In this document: one piece after another, positions 11,102 to 19,374 of the stretch
How the letters are laid out: the number at the start of each line of letters is the position of its first letter
How positions within the stretch are numbered: the first letter of the stretch is position 1
Assembly (NCBI GenBank): GCA_012269745.1
Contig: JAAXJR010000004.1
Coordinates: forward strand, 3,630-45,666
DNA: 42,037 nucleotides
From: Flavobacteriales bacterium
Lineage (GTDB): Bacteria; Bacteroidota; Bacteroidia; Flavobacteriales; Schleiferiaceae
Direction of reading: 5' to 3'
Program-made: the position numbers and the translations under genes
The notes under the pieces: model-generated
Told to the model about the DNA's origin: nothing
The model's input: the letters and a program-made list of their open reading frames with translations, nothing else
Database searches by the model: none

Positions 11102-11542
11102 CTATTTAAATCTGATTGCCACTTTCGCCTCAACGATTTCAGCAAACTGTATTTCTAATTCAACAGGCGGAGCACTCTTCTTCTTTTGTGGGACGCTAAG
11201 CACCAAAAAATCCTGCTCCACTTTCTCTAACTTTCCTTCTACCTGACGGTCATTAAACTTCACCTTTAAAAAGCGGCCAATATTTTTCTTGTATTGACGC
11301 CAAATCTTCAGTGGCCTATTCAAATCTGGACTACTCACTGTCAAATTAAAGTCTTCAACATCTCGGTCCAATTCCGATTCCATCTTGCGATTAATCATTT
11401 TTATCTGATCCATCGAAAGACCTTCATCCGCATCTACATAGGCGATAATCACGTTGTTTGGCTTGACCTCAAGCTCCACCAAAAAAGCGTTGTTCTCAAC
11501 CGTGGCCTGCTCTGCAGCCTTTTCAATTTTTGCGTATTCCAT
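11102..11542 (-). CDS. rimP: Ribosome maturation factor RimP
   Basis: 146 aa from the ATG at 11542; a TTG one codon upstream would give MMEY and is less likely. RimP helps assemble the 30S subunit. The N-terminal alpha/beta domain is seen in NVIIAYVDADEGLSMDQIKMI and in the DFNLTVSSPDL segment, where other RimP proteins carry YxLEVSSPGLxRPL. The C-terminal Sm-like beta domain follows (VEGKLEKVEQDFLVLSV). Its place ahead of nusA and infB supports the call independently of the modest similarity. A promoter box and a UUCG hairpin lie in its leader. Confidence 0.93.
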   Translation of the reverse strand: MEYAKIEKAAEQATVENNAFLVELEVKPNNVIIAYVDADEGLSMDQIKMINRKMESELDRDVEDFNLTVSSPDLNRPLKIWRQYKKNIGRFLKVKFNDRQVEGKLEKVEQDFLVLSVPQKKKSAPPVELEIQFAEIVEAKVAIRFK

Positions 11543-11561
11543 CAATTAGTAGCAATAAAAG

Positions 11562-11583
11562 AGGGGACCGAAGTCCCCCTTTT
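11562..11583 (-). promoter_or_regulatory. Terminator-like UUCG hairpin in the rimP-nusA-infB leader
   Basis: On the minus strand: GGGGAC, loop TTCG, GTCCCC, then TCTTTTATT. The closing C(UUCG)G is the extra-stable tetraloop form. It lies about 20 nt upstream of the rimP ATG and downstream of the predicted promoter, so it is in the 5' UTR. No co-oriented gene lies upstream for it to terminate. It may be an attenuator or an RNA-stability element. The plus-strand reading also has a short T tract, so stopping antisense transcription is an alternative. Confidence 0.6.
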
Positions 11584-11602
11584 GAGTGCCAAAAAGTTTC
11601 GA

Positions 11603-11636
11603 CAAATATAGTGTAATTCAATGACTTCGTGCAAAA
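11603..11636 (-). promoter_or_regulatory. Putative rimP operon promoter
   Basis: Minus-strand TATATTTG (11610-11603) matches the TAnnTTTG -7 consensus exactly. A TTTTG (11636-11632) lies 21 nt upstream, matching the -33 TTTG element. Transcription would begin near 11597 and include the UUCG hairpin. Confidence 0.6.
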
Positions 11637-11714
11637 GCTGTCCTAATTGATTCAGAATCATAAAATTAATCTCATCTTTTACCCATTAAAAATTTGAACA
11701 AATGCTTATCTTAG

Positions 11715-11722
11715 TATCTTTA
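11715..11722 (+). promoter_or_regulatory. Putative promoter -7 box of the response regulator gene
   Basis: TATCTTTA matches TAnnTTTG at all but the last base. It lies 32 nt upstream of the ATG at 11755. The -33 element is not clear. Confidence 0.35.
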
Positions 11723-11754
11723 GCGCACTAAATTCTCGCTTTTATACAAATTCC

Positions 11755-12429
11755 ATGGAAAAGAGAAATGTCAAAATACTCATAGTCGACGACCATCCAA
11801 TAGTACGTGATGGTATTAAAACCATGCTCGAAATGGGCGATTTCGACTGTTGCAACTTCAATATCCTTGAAGCTGGTAACGCTGATGAAACAATGGCAAT
11901 GCTTAAAAACAATGCCTTTGACCTAGTCATCATGGATTACCAGTTGGAAGAAACCGACGGTTCTTCGCTGACCAAAAAAGTACTAGAGATCTATCCCGAA
12001 CAACACGTTCTTGCGCTCTCTAATTATGACGATATCGAATTTGCGGCAAATATGCTCAAAGCAGGTGCTCGCGGATACATGATGAAGAACGTAGGCACTG
12101 CAGAACTCATCAAGGCCATTACAACCGTTCTTGAAGGAAAGTTGTACTATGCACAGCATCTCGCAAATGAACTCATCGAAAAGAAAATTCTAGGAAAAGG
12201 AAGCTTTGACGTAGCTACAGACAATCCTGCAGTATCAAGATTGAGCAAGCGTGAGATTGAAATCATTCAACTCATCTGTGACCAGCTCACCAATGAAGAG
12301 ATTTCGAAGAAGCTTTTCCTTTCAAAGAGAACTATCGACAACCACCGTCAGAACATCCTAAATAAGTTAGGTATGAACAACACCGCTGGTTTAGTTCGCT
12401 TCGCTGTAGAAAATGGTTTAGTGCGTTAA
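11755..12429 (+). CDS. NarL/FixJ-type response regulator (orphan)
   Basis: 224 aa. Receiver domain at residues 1-125 with the acidic pair D12-D13, phospho-acceptor D61 in LVIMDYQL, and the conserved lysine in GYMMKN. A LuxR-type helix-turn-helix at about 155-220 (LSKREIEIIQLI, SKRTIDNHRQNIL) binds DNA. No histidine kinase gene is adjacent, so the partner is unknown. Monocistronic: its own promoter-like box precedes it and a strong terminator follows 21 nt after the stop. No evidence ties it to the starch genes. Confidence 0.93.
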   Translation: MEKRNVKILIVDDHPIVRDGIKTMLEMGDFDCCNFNILEAGNADETMAMLKNNAFDLVIMDYQLEETDGSSLTKKVLEIYPEQHVLALSNYDDIEFAANMLKAGARGYMMKNVGTAELIKAITTVLEGKLYYAQHLANELIEKKILGKGSFDVATDNPAVSRLSKREIEIIQLICDQLTNEEISKKLFLSKRTIDNHRQNILNKLGMNNTAGLVRFAVENGLVR

Positions 12430-12450
12430 TCGCCGTCCAATAGAATAGTA

Positions 12451-12477
12451 AAAAAGGCGCCCTTGGGCGCCTTTTTT
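12451..12477 (+). terminator. Intrinsic terminator of the response regulator gene
   Basis: AAAAAGGCGCC, loop CTTG, GGCGCCTTTTTT: a perfect GC stem followed by a T run. Confidence 0.9.
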
Positions 12478-12599
12478 GGCCCTATACCAAAGGCCTAAGT
12501 CTCATTGAATCATTTCCTTTAAAGGCTTAATTCCGTCTTGTCCGAGGGATAGACCTAGCACATCCTCGAACAAAATGCACGGGGAAAAATTTGGGGCAT
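12478..12599. other. Intergenic stretch with no recognised feature
   Basis: This lies between two opposing terminators. It contains an imperfect inverted repeat (CGAGGGAT near 12543 and ATCCTCG near 12572), but no promoter box, ORF or known RNA was recognised. Confidence 0.4.
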
Positions 12600-12600
12600 A

Positions 12601-12650
12601 AAAAAACCCCCGGCGCGGAGCGCCGGGGGTCTCTGTTCCAAAAAAGGAAC
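12601..12650 (-). terminator. Intrinsic terminator of the T9SS starch-binding protein gene
   Basis: Minus strand: ACCCCCGGCGC, loop TCC, GCGCCGGGGGT, then a run of T. The stem occupies 12606-12630. A second small hairpin (GTTCC, six bases, GGAAC; 12635-12650) precedes it in the 3' UTR. Confidence 0.9.
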
Positions 12651-12665
12651 TGTATGAGTAAGAGA

Positions 12666-14294
12666 TTATTCTACGATAACCTTCATTGTTCTCAACTCGC
12701 CTTTAGAGTTCGCGATGTTCACGAAGTACATACCACGACCCATTTCTGAAGCGTTTAACTCAACATTGCCCTGTGCATTGTCCATACCAGCAACCAAACG
12801 GCCAGTGATGTCCATTACACGAACTGTGTAGAAATCAGAAGTACCTAGAGCGATTGTTGCTACATCCGTCATAGGGTTCGGGTAGATCGCTACTGCATCC
12901 AATGCATTCTCTTCAACAGAGATGAAAGAACAAGCACCGTAAATGTGCTGAACAGTGTCTGCAGAACCTGTACGCGCGAAGAAACGGTTGTAAGAACCTA
13001 CACCATTATCTACACCACAATCAGCAGGAACTGGCTCGTGGTTAGAGTTATCTGATGGATCGCCGTTAGAGAAACGGTACTCCATAGTACCTGGACAGTA
13101 CTGTGCAACTGTAGCGATGTACTGGCCTGCTTGAGAGTGTGCAACCATTGGAATAGCATTTGAGCTCCACTGCGTGAAGTTACCCATCAAGTAAATCGTA
13201 TCAGCTGGCGTGAAAGAAGCCTGCGTGAAGTCAACGATAAAAGTTACGTCAGCCGTTGGAGGCGTAGTAGGACATGGTCCGTACGTATCGTTGCCGAAAC
13301 AACGAGGAGCAACTACAGAGTCAGAGCTTACAGTAACGATCTTGTTACCACCGCCTTCCCAGTTGGTCGCACCCGCTACGTGGTAACGAGCCTTGAACTG
13401 GAAATCACCAGAATCTACACCCATGTATGAGATAGAGTAAATACCGTCACCGTCTGGATCAGACATCAACTCACCACCCCATCCGTTGATAGGACCTGCA
13501 AGAGTAACAGAATCGATTGTAGAACAAGCAGTCAAAGAGCTTACATCAACATTTACAGTGATGTCGTACGTAGGAACTACAGTACATGGACCACATTGCT
13601 GGTAACATACTTCGTAGATACCGCTAACAGTATCCGTGTAGAAACGGTTATCACCTTGGTTAATACCTGCAGAAGAAGCCTGACAAGTAGAAGGAACCGA
13701 TTCAACAGCACCCCAACCGTTACCGTTGATGAACTTAAAGTATGTAGAATCTGTCTTGTTTACGTACGCAATGTAACGATGTACACCATCAAAGTTTACC
13801 ATCTGCGTCTTTGCTGGATCCCAACCTTGGAAGTTACCTGCTACGTGTACTGAATCTGAAGTCAATGTTTGTAGGGCCATATCCACCTTGAATTGGATTG
13901 CTTTTTGACCTGCCGGAGCAGCACCACCGAACATTACTGCTGGAAGTGTAGTATCCTGAGAGATCACTGCCCAACGGTTGCTGTTACCGTTAGTACCTAC
14001 TTGGATCGGTGCAGGAACACTCTCGTCGTCGCCCCATGCGTTACCGTTCAAGAATTTGTACTCTAACTGTCCTGCATTCACAGTTACAGTAGTTGAGTAG
14101 ATAGATGAAGTACCTACCTGAGTCAATGAAGTCGTGCTTGGTGACCAAGACTGGAACGACCCCGCAACGTGAACACCGTTAGAGTTGATCGTAGCAGAGC
14201 CCATATCAACCTGGAAGGTCACGCTGTAAGTTGTTTGTGCAAATGCGCTTACTCCTAGGAACAAGGCAGCTGCTAAAGCGTAAAACTTTTTCAT
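12666..14294 (-). CDS. T9SS-exported protein with four starch-binding-like modules
   Basis: 542 aa. The signal peptide is MKKFYALAAALFLGVSAFA. Four beta-sandwich repeats at about residues 21-118, 130-232, 243-340 and 348-455 share the pattern VxFxVDM ... VHVAGSFQxW ... YKFxNGxxW, which resembles CBM20/CBM48 (AMPK/glycogen-binding) folds. The last ~75 residues (IYPNPMTDVATI ... GRGMYFVNI ... MKVIVE) are a type A T9SS C-terminal sorting domain, so the protein should be secreted and anchored at the surface. No catalytic domain is visible. Its position beside a GH13 gene and the sus-like operon suggests it captures starch at the cell surface, a role that SusE/SusF lipoproteins play in Bacteroides. 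That role is inference. Confidence 0.85.
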   Translation of the reverse strand: MKKFYALAAALFLGVSAFAQTTYSVTFQVDMGSATINSNGVHVAGSFQSWSPSTTSLTQVGTSSIYSTTVTVNAGQLEYKFLNGNAWGDDESVPAPIQVGTNGNSNRWAVISQDTTLPAVMFGGAAPAGQKAIQFKVDMALQTLTSDSVHVAGNFQGWDPAKTQMVNFDGVHRYIAYVNKTDSTYFKFINGNGWGAVESVPSTCQASSAGINQGDNRFYTDTVSGIYEVCYQQCGPCTVVPTYDITVNVDVSSLTACSTIDSVTLAGPINGWGGELMSDPDGDGIYSISYMGVDSGDFQFKARYHVAGATNWEGGGNKIVTVSSDSVVAPRCFGNDTYGPCPTTPPTADVTFIVDFTQASFTPADTIYLMGNFTQWSSNAIPMVAHSQAGQYIATVAQYCPGTMEYRFSNGDPSDNSNHEPVPADCGVDNGVGSYNRFFARTGSADTVQHIYGACSFISVEENALDAVAIYPNPMTDVATIALGTSDFYTVRVMDITGRLVAGMDNAQGNVELNASEMGRGMYFVNIANSKGELRTMKVIVE

Positions 14295-14315
14295 ATAAAA
14301 ATGATTGGTTAGTAA

Positions 14316-14334
14316 TTAGTGTACCGAATACCTT
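14316..14334. promoter_or_regulatory. Weak third copy of the putative sugar operator
   Basis: TTAGTGTACCGAATACCTT shares the TTAGTGTA half-site and the AATAC core with the strong sites near 24390 and 25250. The arms AGTGTA and TACCTT match at four of six positions with the same 5-bp spacer. It lies 22 nt upstream of the T9SS starch-binding protein start, in the region divergent to the GH13 gene at 14416. Confidence 0.3.
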
Positions 14335-14415
14335 CTAAAATTACGGCATAGGCGGTTCCAAAATATCGTCTATTCTGCCAATTTTTAACCATATTGTCGC
14401 ATTATCCCGCATAAA

Positions 14416-16188
14416 ATGAAGAATAGCGCCTTAAATCTCCTTTTCGCCTTTTTCTTGGTTGGTCCTATGGGCTCGATTAAAGGGCAAGAAGTACACCGTG
14501 TTGACCCGCCGAATTGGTGGCGCAATTTTCCCTTAGATACTGTAGAATTATTCATCACCGGCGAAGGGTTTACAAAGGCCGATATTCACAGTTTTAAGGG
14601 TGCAGAAAGACTAGAATGGGGAATCCTAAGCGACAAGGTAGCATGGGTCCAATTCCGAATTTTACCCAACTCATCCGCACAAGAAATCACCTTTACAATT
14701 GGGTGCAGAAACATCAAATACCCCCTTCTTGAACGCAGCGGTTACCAGCCTCAAGGACTAAGCGACAGGGACCTTATCTACCTCATCACCCCGGACCGAT
14801 TTCACAATGGAAATCCGAAGAACGATGATATCAAAGGCATGCGTGAGCGCGGCACCGACCTGAACGAGCCTTATACCCGACACGGCGGGGACCTCGAGGG
14901 CATTGGGCAAGGACTTGACCACATCGAAAGCCTTGGCGCCACTGCCGTTTGGATCAACCCCCTGCTGGAAAACGATATGGCCCGGGACAGCTACCACGGC
15001 TACGCCATCACGGACCACTATCAAATAGACCCGCGCTACGGCGGTAACAAAGCCCTCATTGCACTAAGCAAGCAAATGCACGAGCGCGGCCTAAAGCACG
15101 TCGCCGATGTCGTTTACAACCACTGGGGATCTTCGCATTACCTTCAAGAATTGATGCCCGATTCCTCCATGGTACACTGGAATCAAAATGGCTCTATTCC
15201 ATTTTCGAGCTTCCGCTTCACATCGCTCACAGACCCATATGCATCCAAAGACGATATCGACCGATTCGAAAAAGGGTGGTTCGCAGGCGCCATGCCCGAC
15301 CTGAACCAAGAGCACCCATTAACCGCCTCATACCTTACCTATTCCACCCTTTGGTACATAGAATCCTTCGGTGTAGACGCCCTGCGCTGCGACACCTATG
15401 CATTTTCCCATCCTACATTCCTTAGGGAGTTAAACATGCTACTCAAACGTGTGTATCCAGAGCTCTTCATCTTTGGAGAAACATGGGCCTACAGTGAAGC
15501 ATCACAGCTCTACTTCGCGCCCAACGATAACGTGAGCGCAGGTTGGACAGGCAACGATGCGGTGACAGACTTCACCCTCTGGCGCGCCATCCACTCGATG
15601 TACGAAGCCGATGAATCTGAGCAATTCGGTTGGGCCACCGGTGCAGGTGCCTTGTACTACCGCCTCGCCGCAGATTACCTCTACGAGCGCCCGGAAGACC
15701 TTATCACCTTCGTTGACAATCACGACGACGGGCGCTTCCTCGGCCAGCTAGGAAGTGAAGACAAACTTAGAAGCGCCCTAACGCTGCTCTACTTCATGCG
15801 CGGTATACCTGTATTGTACTACGGAACAGAAGTTGGTTTAAAGGGATACGAAAACCATGGCGCCATTCGCGAGGACATGCCCGGATTTTCCGAAGAGTTC
15901 CCTGATTATAGCATAATTGGCGGTCAATTGTTAGATTTGTGTCAAGAATTGGGCGCTTTTCGAAAAACAAGAAGAGCCGTTAAGTTTACCCAAAGAGTGC
16001 CAGAGAATGGTTACTACATCCTTGAGGCTGCAAACGATTATTCCAAATGGATTTTGGTCGTGAACGCCACGGATAAGATGAGGAGCCACGAATACTGGTC
16101 AGGCAAAGAGCCCATACTCAGCTCAGATAAAGGGGGCGGGTCGGTTTTCTACCCTTGGGAAGCCAAGATATTTGAATTTGAGCGATGA
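14416..16188 (+). CDS. GH13 alpha-amylase-family enzyme (neopullulanase/cyclomaltodextrinase type), periplasmic
   Basis: 590 aa. It has an N-terminal signal peptide without a lipobox, so a periplasmic location is likely. An Ig-like Cyc-maltodext_N-type domain (VDPPNWWRNF onward, about 30-110) precedes the GH13 barrel. Catalytic regions are intact: VVYNHWG (region I), ALRCD with R324 and nucleophile D326, FGETW with acid E355, and VDNHDD with H436 and D437. A short C-terminal beta domain ends the protein. It resembles SusA-type enzymes, which cut maltodextrins or cyclodextrins to maltose and glucose after import across the outer membrane. The AraC-type regulator gene overlaps its stop codon by 4 nt. 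Confidence 0.92.
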   Translation: MKNSALNLLFAFFLVGPMGSIKGQEVHRVDPPNWWRNFPLDTVELFITGEGFTKADIHSFKGAERLEWGILSDKVAWVQFRILPNSSAQEITFTIGCRNIKYPLLERSGYQPQGLSDRDLIYLITPDRFHNGNPKNDDIKGMRERGTDLNEPYTRHGGDLEGIGQGLDHIESLGATAVWINPLLENDMARDSYHGYAITDHYQIDPRYGGNKALIALSKQMHERGLKHVADVVYNHWGSSHYLQELMPDSSMVHWNQNGSIPFSSFRFTSLTDPYASKDDIDRFEKGWFAGAMPDLNQEHPLTASYLTYSTLWYIESFGVDALRCDTYAFSHPTFLRELNMLLKRVYPELFIFGETWAYSEASQLYFAPNDNVSAGWTGNDAVTDFTLWRAIHSMYEADESEQFGWATGAGALYYRLAADYLYERPEDLITFVDNHDDGRFLGQLGSEDKLRSALTLLYFMRGIPVLYYGTEVGLKGYENHGAIREDMPGFSEEFPDYSIIGGQLLDLCQELGAFRKTRRAVKFTQRVPENGYYILEAANDYSKWILVVNATDKMRSHEYWSGKEPILSSDKGGGSVFYPWEAKIFEFER

Positions 16189-17057
16189 AAGCCACGATCG
16201 AAAACATACGAATTGCCGAAAAGGACAGAAGCTACCACAGCTATGTGCTTTCGCAACGTGTGGGTCAGCGTGGACTATCCATTTTCACCGACTATTGGCA
16301 CTATCACCCGGAGATTGAAATCACGTACGTAGTCAAAGGCGAAGGACTCGCTTTTATCGGAAACAAAATCGTTGAATTCAAAGCCGGCCAAGCCTTCTTG
16401 ATTGGTCCTTACCTGCCGCACAACTTTGTCGCTTCTGACGAGGAGGAGATGATCATGGACCGCGAATGTTGGGGACTTCAGTTTACTCAGGAATGGCTCA
16501 ATTCCTTCAAAGAAAGTGCCGCCCTAGGACCGCTTTTTAAAGCGATGAGTTTTGGTGTAGATCTCGGCCTATTCACCCCTGAAGAACACGAAGACTTTGC
16601 CAATATTGTTGGAACCAATTCCCTCAAGAGCATGGGCTCCTTCTTCAATCTCATGGCTTCGATCGCCGAGCGAAAAGAGTTCAAAACCGTTTCCACAACA
16701 AGCGCATACAGCAATGTGATGAGTCAGAAGATCAGCAAGCGCATGGAACGTGTTTCGAAGTACATTCAGGACAATTACCAACGTGCTATCACACTCTCCG
16801 AAATATCGGACATCGCCAGCATGACCGAACAGAGTTTCAGCCGTTGGTTCCGACAAACTTCTGGCTTGACTTTTATCGACTACTTAATGCAACTGCGAAC
16901 AACGGTCGCTTCACACCTTCTGGTGAATACCAACAAGCCAATGTCTGAGGTTGCCGAAGAGAGCGGATTCAACTCTAGCTCTTCTTTCAACCGTTCCTTC
17001 CTAAAGGTCAAAGGTTGTTCACCCCGCGAATTCCGCAAGCTTAAAAGACCGCTCTAA
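16185..17057 (+). CDS. AraC-family transcriptional regulator
   Basis: 290 aa. The N-terminal cupin-like sensor domain contains YWHYHPEIEITYVVKGEG (about residues 34-51). The C-terminal double helix-turn-helix lies at about 190-288, including ITLSEISDIASMTEQSFSRW and MSEVAEESGFNSSSSFNRSF. The start overlaps the GH13 stop in an ATGA, so the two are translationally coupled. Its stop abuts the convergent MFS stop with no spacing. The context suggests control of starch or maltose genes; the effector is unknown. AraC-type sensors with this cupin often bind sugars. Confidence 0.93.
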   Translation: MKATIENIRIAEKDRSYHSYVLSQRVGQRGLSIFTDYWHYHPEIEITYVVKGEGLAFIGNKIVEFKAGQAFLIGPYLPHNFVASDEEEMIMDRECWGLQFTQEWLNSFKESAALGPLFKAMSFGVDLGLFTPEEHEDFANIVGTNSLKSMGSFFNLMASIAERKEFKTVSTTSAYSNVMSQKISKRMERVSKYIQDNYQRAITLSEISDIASMTEQSFSRWFRQTSGLTFIDYLMQLRTTVASHLLVNTNKPMSEVAEESGFNSSSSFNRSFLKVKGCSPREFRKLKRPL

Positions 17058-18443
17058 TTACGCCTCCGGGGTGTAGGTTACGGCCTTCTTATTTGTAATC
17101 AAAAAGTTTGACAACCCTGCAATAACCAACGAAGTTCCTGCTAGCAACATAGCGTTGATTGGATCTTCACCAAATACCCCTTTGTAAATAGTCGTCAGTG
17201 AAGTTGCAGCCACAATCTGTGGGATGACGATAAACATGTTGAAAATACCCATGTACACTCCCATTCTGTTCGGATCCAACGTGGAGCTCAACATCGCATA
17301 CGGCATAGACAGGATAGACCCCCAACTGAATCCAATACAAACGAAGCTTAAGATCAACATCGACGGCTCGGTGATGAAGTACATGCTAATGAATCCGTAC
17401 GCCCCAGCGAACAAGCTGAACATGTGAACGAACTTTCTATTGATTCGTCTCTTAGCCGTCCAAAGGGTCAACAACAGGGCGAATACCATAGAGCTCAAGC
17501 CATAATTACCCATGTACGAACCCACTTTATTTGAAGCGTCATTAAATGCTCTATCCGCTATTTGGTAAGCATCTATTTGCTCAGCAGTACTTACGGCGAA
17601 GTCGATAGCCTCAGGCTTCGCAGCATTAAAAACATGATCCGTCAAGGCAGGGTTGGCCATGGACCACATACAGAAGAAGGCAAACCAAGAGAAGAATTGG
17701 ACCACACCTAAACGCTTCATTGTCTTCGGCATATCTGCGATGTTCTTGAACACCTCAGAAATAGTATTGGCTAAACCCGATTTTTCCTTCTGCTCCGCAC
17801 GGAAAGCTTCCATGTCCTCAGGGGGATATTCGTCGGTAGTAAAGACTGTGTAAAGGATAGATAAGATGAATACTGCAGCACCTATTCCGAATGCCACCTG
17901 CACCGACATCGGCACCACACCAGGCTCAGCTTCGTTGCTTACACCTAAAGAACTCACCATCAGCGGCAAGTTTGAAGCCACCCAGGTACTCACACCAATA
18001 ATCAGCGTCTGCACCACAAAACCAAAACTGCGCTGGCTGTCTGGCAATTTATCCGCCACCAAGGCACGGAACGGCTCCATACTGATGTTCATGGTAGCAT
18101 CAAGAATCCATAGACCCCCTGCTGCCATCCAAAGTGCCGAACTGTGTGGCACCACCAATAATGTTAGAGAAGCAAGAACTGCACCTATCAGAAAATAAGG
18201 GCGGCGGCGGCCAAACCTCGGGTGCCACGTATTATCGCTCATCTGACCAATAATAGGCTGCACGATAAGTCCCGTGAGCGGCGCGGCAATCCACAACAAT
18301 GGAAGGCTGTGCTCGTCAGCACCGAGCGTTTCAAAAATACGGCTCATGAATCCGCCTTGAAGGGCATATCCAAACTGGATTCCCAAGAAGCCGAAGCTCA
18401 TGTTCCAAATTTGCCAAAAACTGAGTTTAGGTTTGTTCTGCAT
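17058..18443 (-). CDS. MFS disaccharide transporter (SLC45-type, probable maltose importer)
   Basis: 461 aa from the ATG at 18443. Twelve hydrophobic segments; the loop between segments 2 and 3 contains GQMSDNTWHPRFGRRRPYF, typical of GPH/SLC45-like MFS sugar transporters. Relatives in Bacteroidota maltose clusters import maltose for intracellular maltose phosphorylase. The frame extends 43 codons upstream, but that part runs through an intrinsic terminator and has no membrane character, so it was not used. Expression may come from read-through of that terminator or from a weak promoter-like AATATTTG near 18510. Substrate assignment rests on context. Confidence 0.9.
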   Translation of the reverse strand: MQNKPKLSFWQIWNMSFGFLGIQFGYALQGGFMSRIFETLGADEHSLPLLWIAAPLTGLIVQPIIGQMSDNTWHPRFGRRRPYFLIGAVLASLTLLVVPHSSALWMAAGGLWILDATMNISMEPFRALVADKLPDSQRSFGFVVQTLIIGVSTWVASNLPLMVSSLGVSNEAEPGVVPMSVQVAFGIGAAVFILSILYTVFTTDEYPPEDMEAFRAEQKEKSGLANTISEVFKNIADMPKTMKRLGVVQFFSWFAFFCMWSMANPALTDHVFNAAKPEAIDFAVSTAEQIDAYQIADRAFNDASNKVGSYMGNYGLSSMVFALLLTLWTAKRRINRKFVHMFSLFAGAYGFISMYFITEPSMLILSFVCIGFSWGSILSMPYAMLSSTLDPNRMGVYMGIFNMFIVIPQIVAATSLTTIYKGVFGEDPINAMLLAGTSLVIAGLSNFLITNKKAVTYTPEA

Positions 18444-18464
18444 GTTTCTCTGAGTGTTAGTTGA

Positions 18465-18490
18465 GAAAAAACCCGGCACTGGGCCGGGTT
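18465..18490 (-). terminator. Intrinsic terminator between the secreted protein gene and the MFS gene
   Basis: Minus strand: AACCCGGC, loop, GCCGGGTT, then TTTT (stem 18470-18490). It lies 27 nt before the MFS start codon inside a co-oriented gene run, so it should reduce MFS expression relative to the genes upstream. Confidence 0.85.
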
Positions 18491-18513
18491 CTAAGCTGGC
18501 GTGTAGCCAAATA

Positions 18514-19368
18514 TTATTGACAGAAGATCGGAATAACGACCGCTTCTGTAACACGGTCTGCACCGCTCGCAAAGTTTTTACGCATCGCGATGAATTCTAA
18601 GTAATCCACCTCCTTATTAGGATTCAGGTTGAAGTGCTGTGTAGGAACAATCAACATCTCGAAGTTGCCATCGCCCACATCCGTCATCTGTAGGTCTGGA
18701 TTAGAACCAACGTTGAAAGTATTCTCAATCTGCTGGCTAGTACCGTCCGTATAAACCACTTTAGCGTAGGCGTAACAATCGTCAGAAGCTAGGTTCTGCA
18801 TCGATGCTTTTTCCTCTCTCCAGTTCTCGTAACGCAACGTGATTACGTCGTCAATCTTCACCTTCGTCGGGAAGTGGTAGAATGGATTGCGCTCCGTCGC
18901 AGGGGGGTCAATTGCAATACTCTGATCATCCGTCTTTACATCCGGATCACCGTAACCACCGCCGTCTTTTGCCTTCACCAAGAAGTGAATGTCTTCGTTG
19001 TAAACTGTAGTTGCATCCACCTCGTAAAACAAGGTTGGAACAATCTTCCAAGAGAACGTACCGTCAGAATTCTTGGTCATCTTCATAGCCTCATTAGAAT
19101 TCTTCCAAGGCGCGGAACCTGTGCCGTTTACATACGGGTGACCGTCCGGGTGTGTGGCTGGCTTCCACGTCCAAATGTACATGTCTTCACCTGCATCTAC
19201 AGCCTGCTTCAAAAGGTCTTGGTGACCTACGGCGAGGTCAAGAGCAGATGGGTCGAAGATAATCTCCAAAGAATCTGCTGGGTCGATGTTCTCATCAGGG
19301 ATTGTTGAGATTTGAGCCGAAGCATTTAGGCCCAAAGTCAATGCGAGTAGTGTGCTAATCTTTTTCAT
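18514..19368 (-). CDS. Secreted protein of unknown function in the sus-like operon, possible glycan-binding
   Basis: 284 aa. The signal peptide is MKKISTLLALTLGLNASA with cleavage before Gln; there is no lipobox and no T9SS sorting domain. The body looks like beta-sandwich material: Trp-rich YIWTWKPATHPDGHPYVNG, then an alternating KMTKNSDGTFSWKIVPTLFY segment and FLVKAKDGGGYGDPDVK. This layout is reminiscent of carbohydrate-binding modules in SusE/SusF-like proteins, but I cannot name a family with certainty. It is the fourth gene after susC, 6 nt downstream of the DUF5004-like lipoprotein, and is followed by a terminator. A role in maltodextrin binding is inference. Confidence 0.75.
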   Translation of the reverse strand: MKKISTLLALTLGLNASAQISTIPDENIDPADSLEIIFDPSALDLAVGHQDLLKQAVDAGEDMYIWTWKPATHPDGHPYVNGTGSAPWKNSNEAMKMTKNSDGTFSWKIVPTLFYEVDATTVYNEDIHFLVKAKDGGGYGDPDVKTDDQSIAIDPPATERNPFYHFPTKVKIDDVITLRYENWREEKASMQNLASDDCYAYAKVVYTDGTSQQIENTFNVGSNPDLQMTDVGDGNFEMLIVPTQHFNLNPNKEVDYLEFIAMRKNFASGADRVTEAVVIPIFCQ

Positions 19369-19374
19369 CTGAGC

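Noticed and set aside
12541-12581. Imperfect inverted repeat as a possible small RNA
   Set aside because: Short stem with a mismatch, and no promoter or T tract that would support an RNA gene.
14356-14366. Minus-strand TATTTTG as a promoter box for the T9SS starch-binding protein gene
   Set aside because: One base short of the TAnnTTTG spacing and without a -33 partner at normal distance.
18444-18572. 43-codon N-terminal extension of the MFS transporter
   Set aside because: It would be translated through an intrinsic terminator hairpin and overlaps the upstream gene; it has no membrane character.
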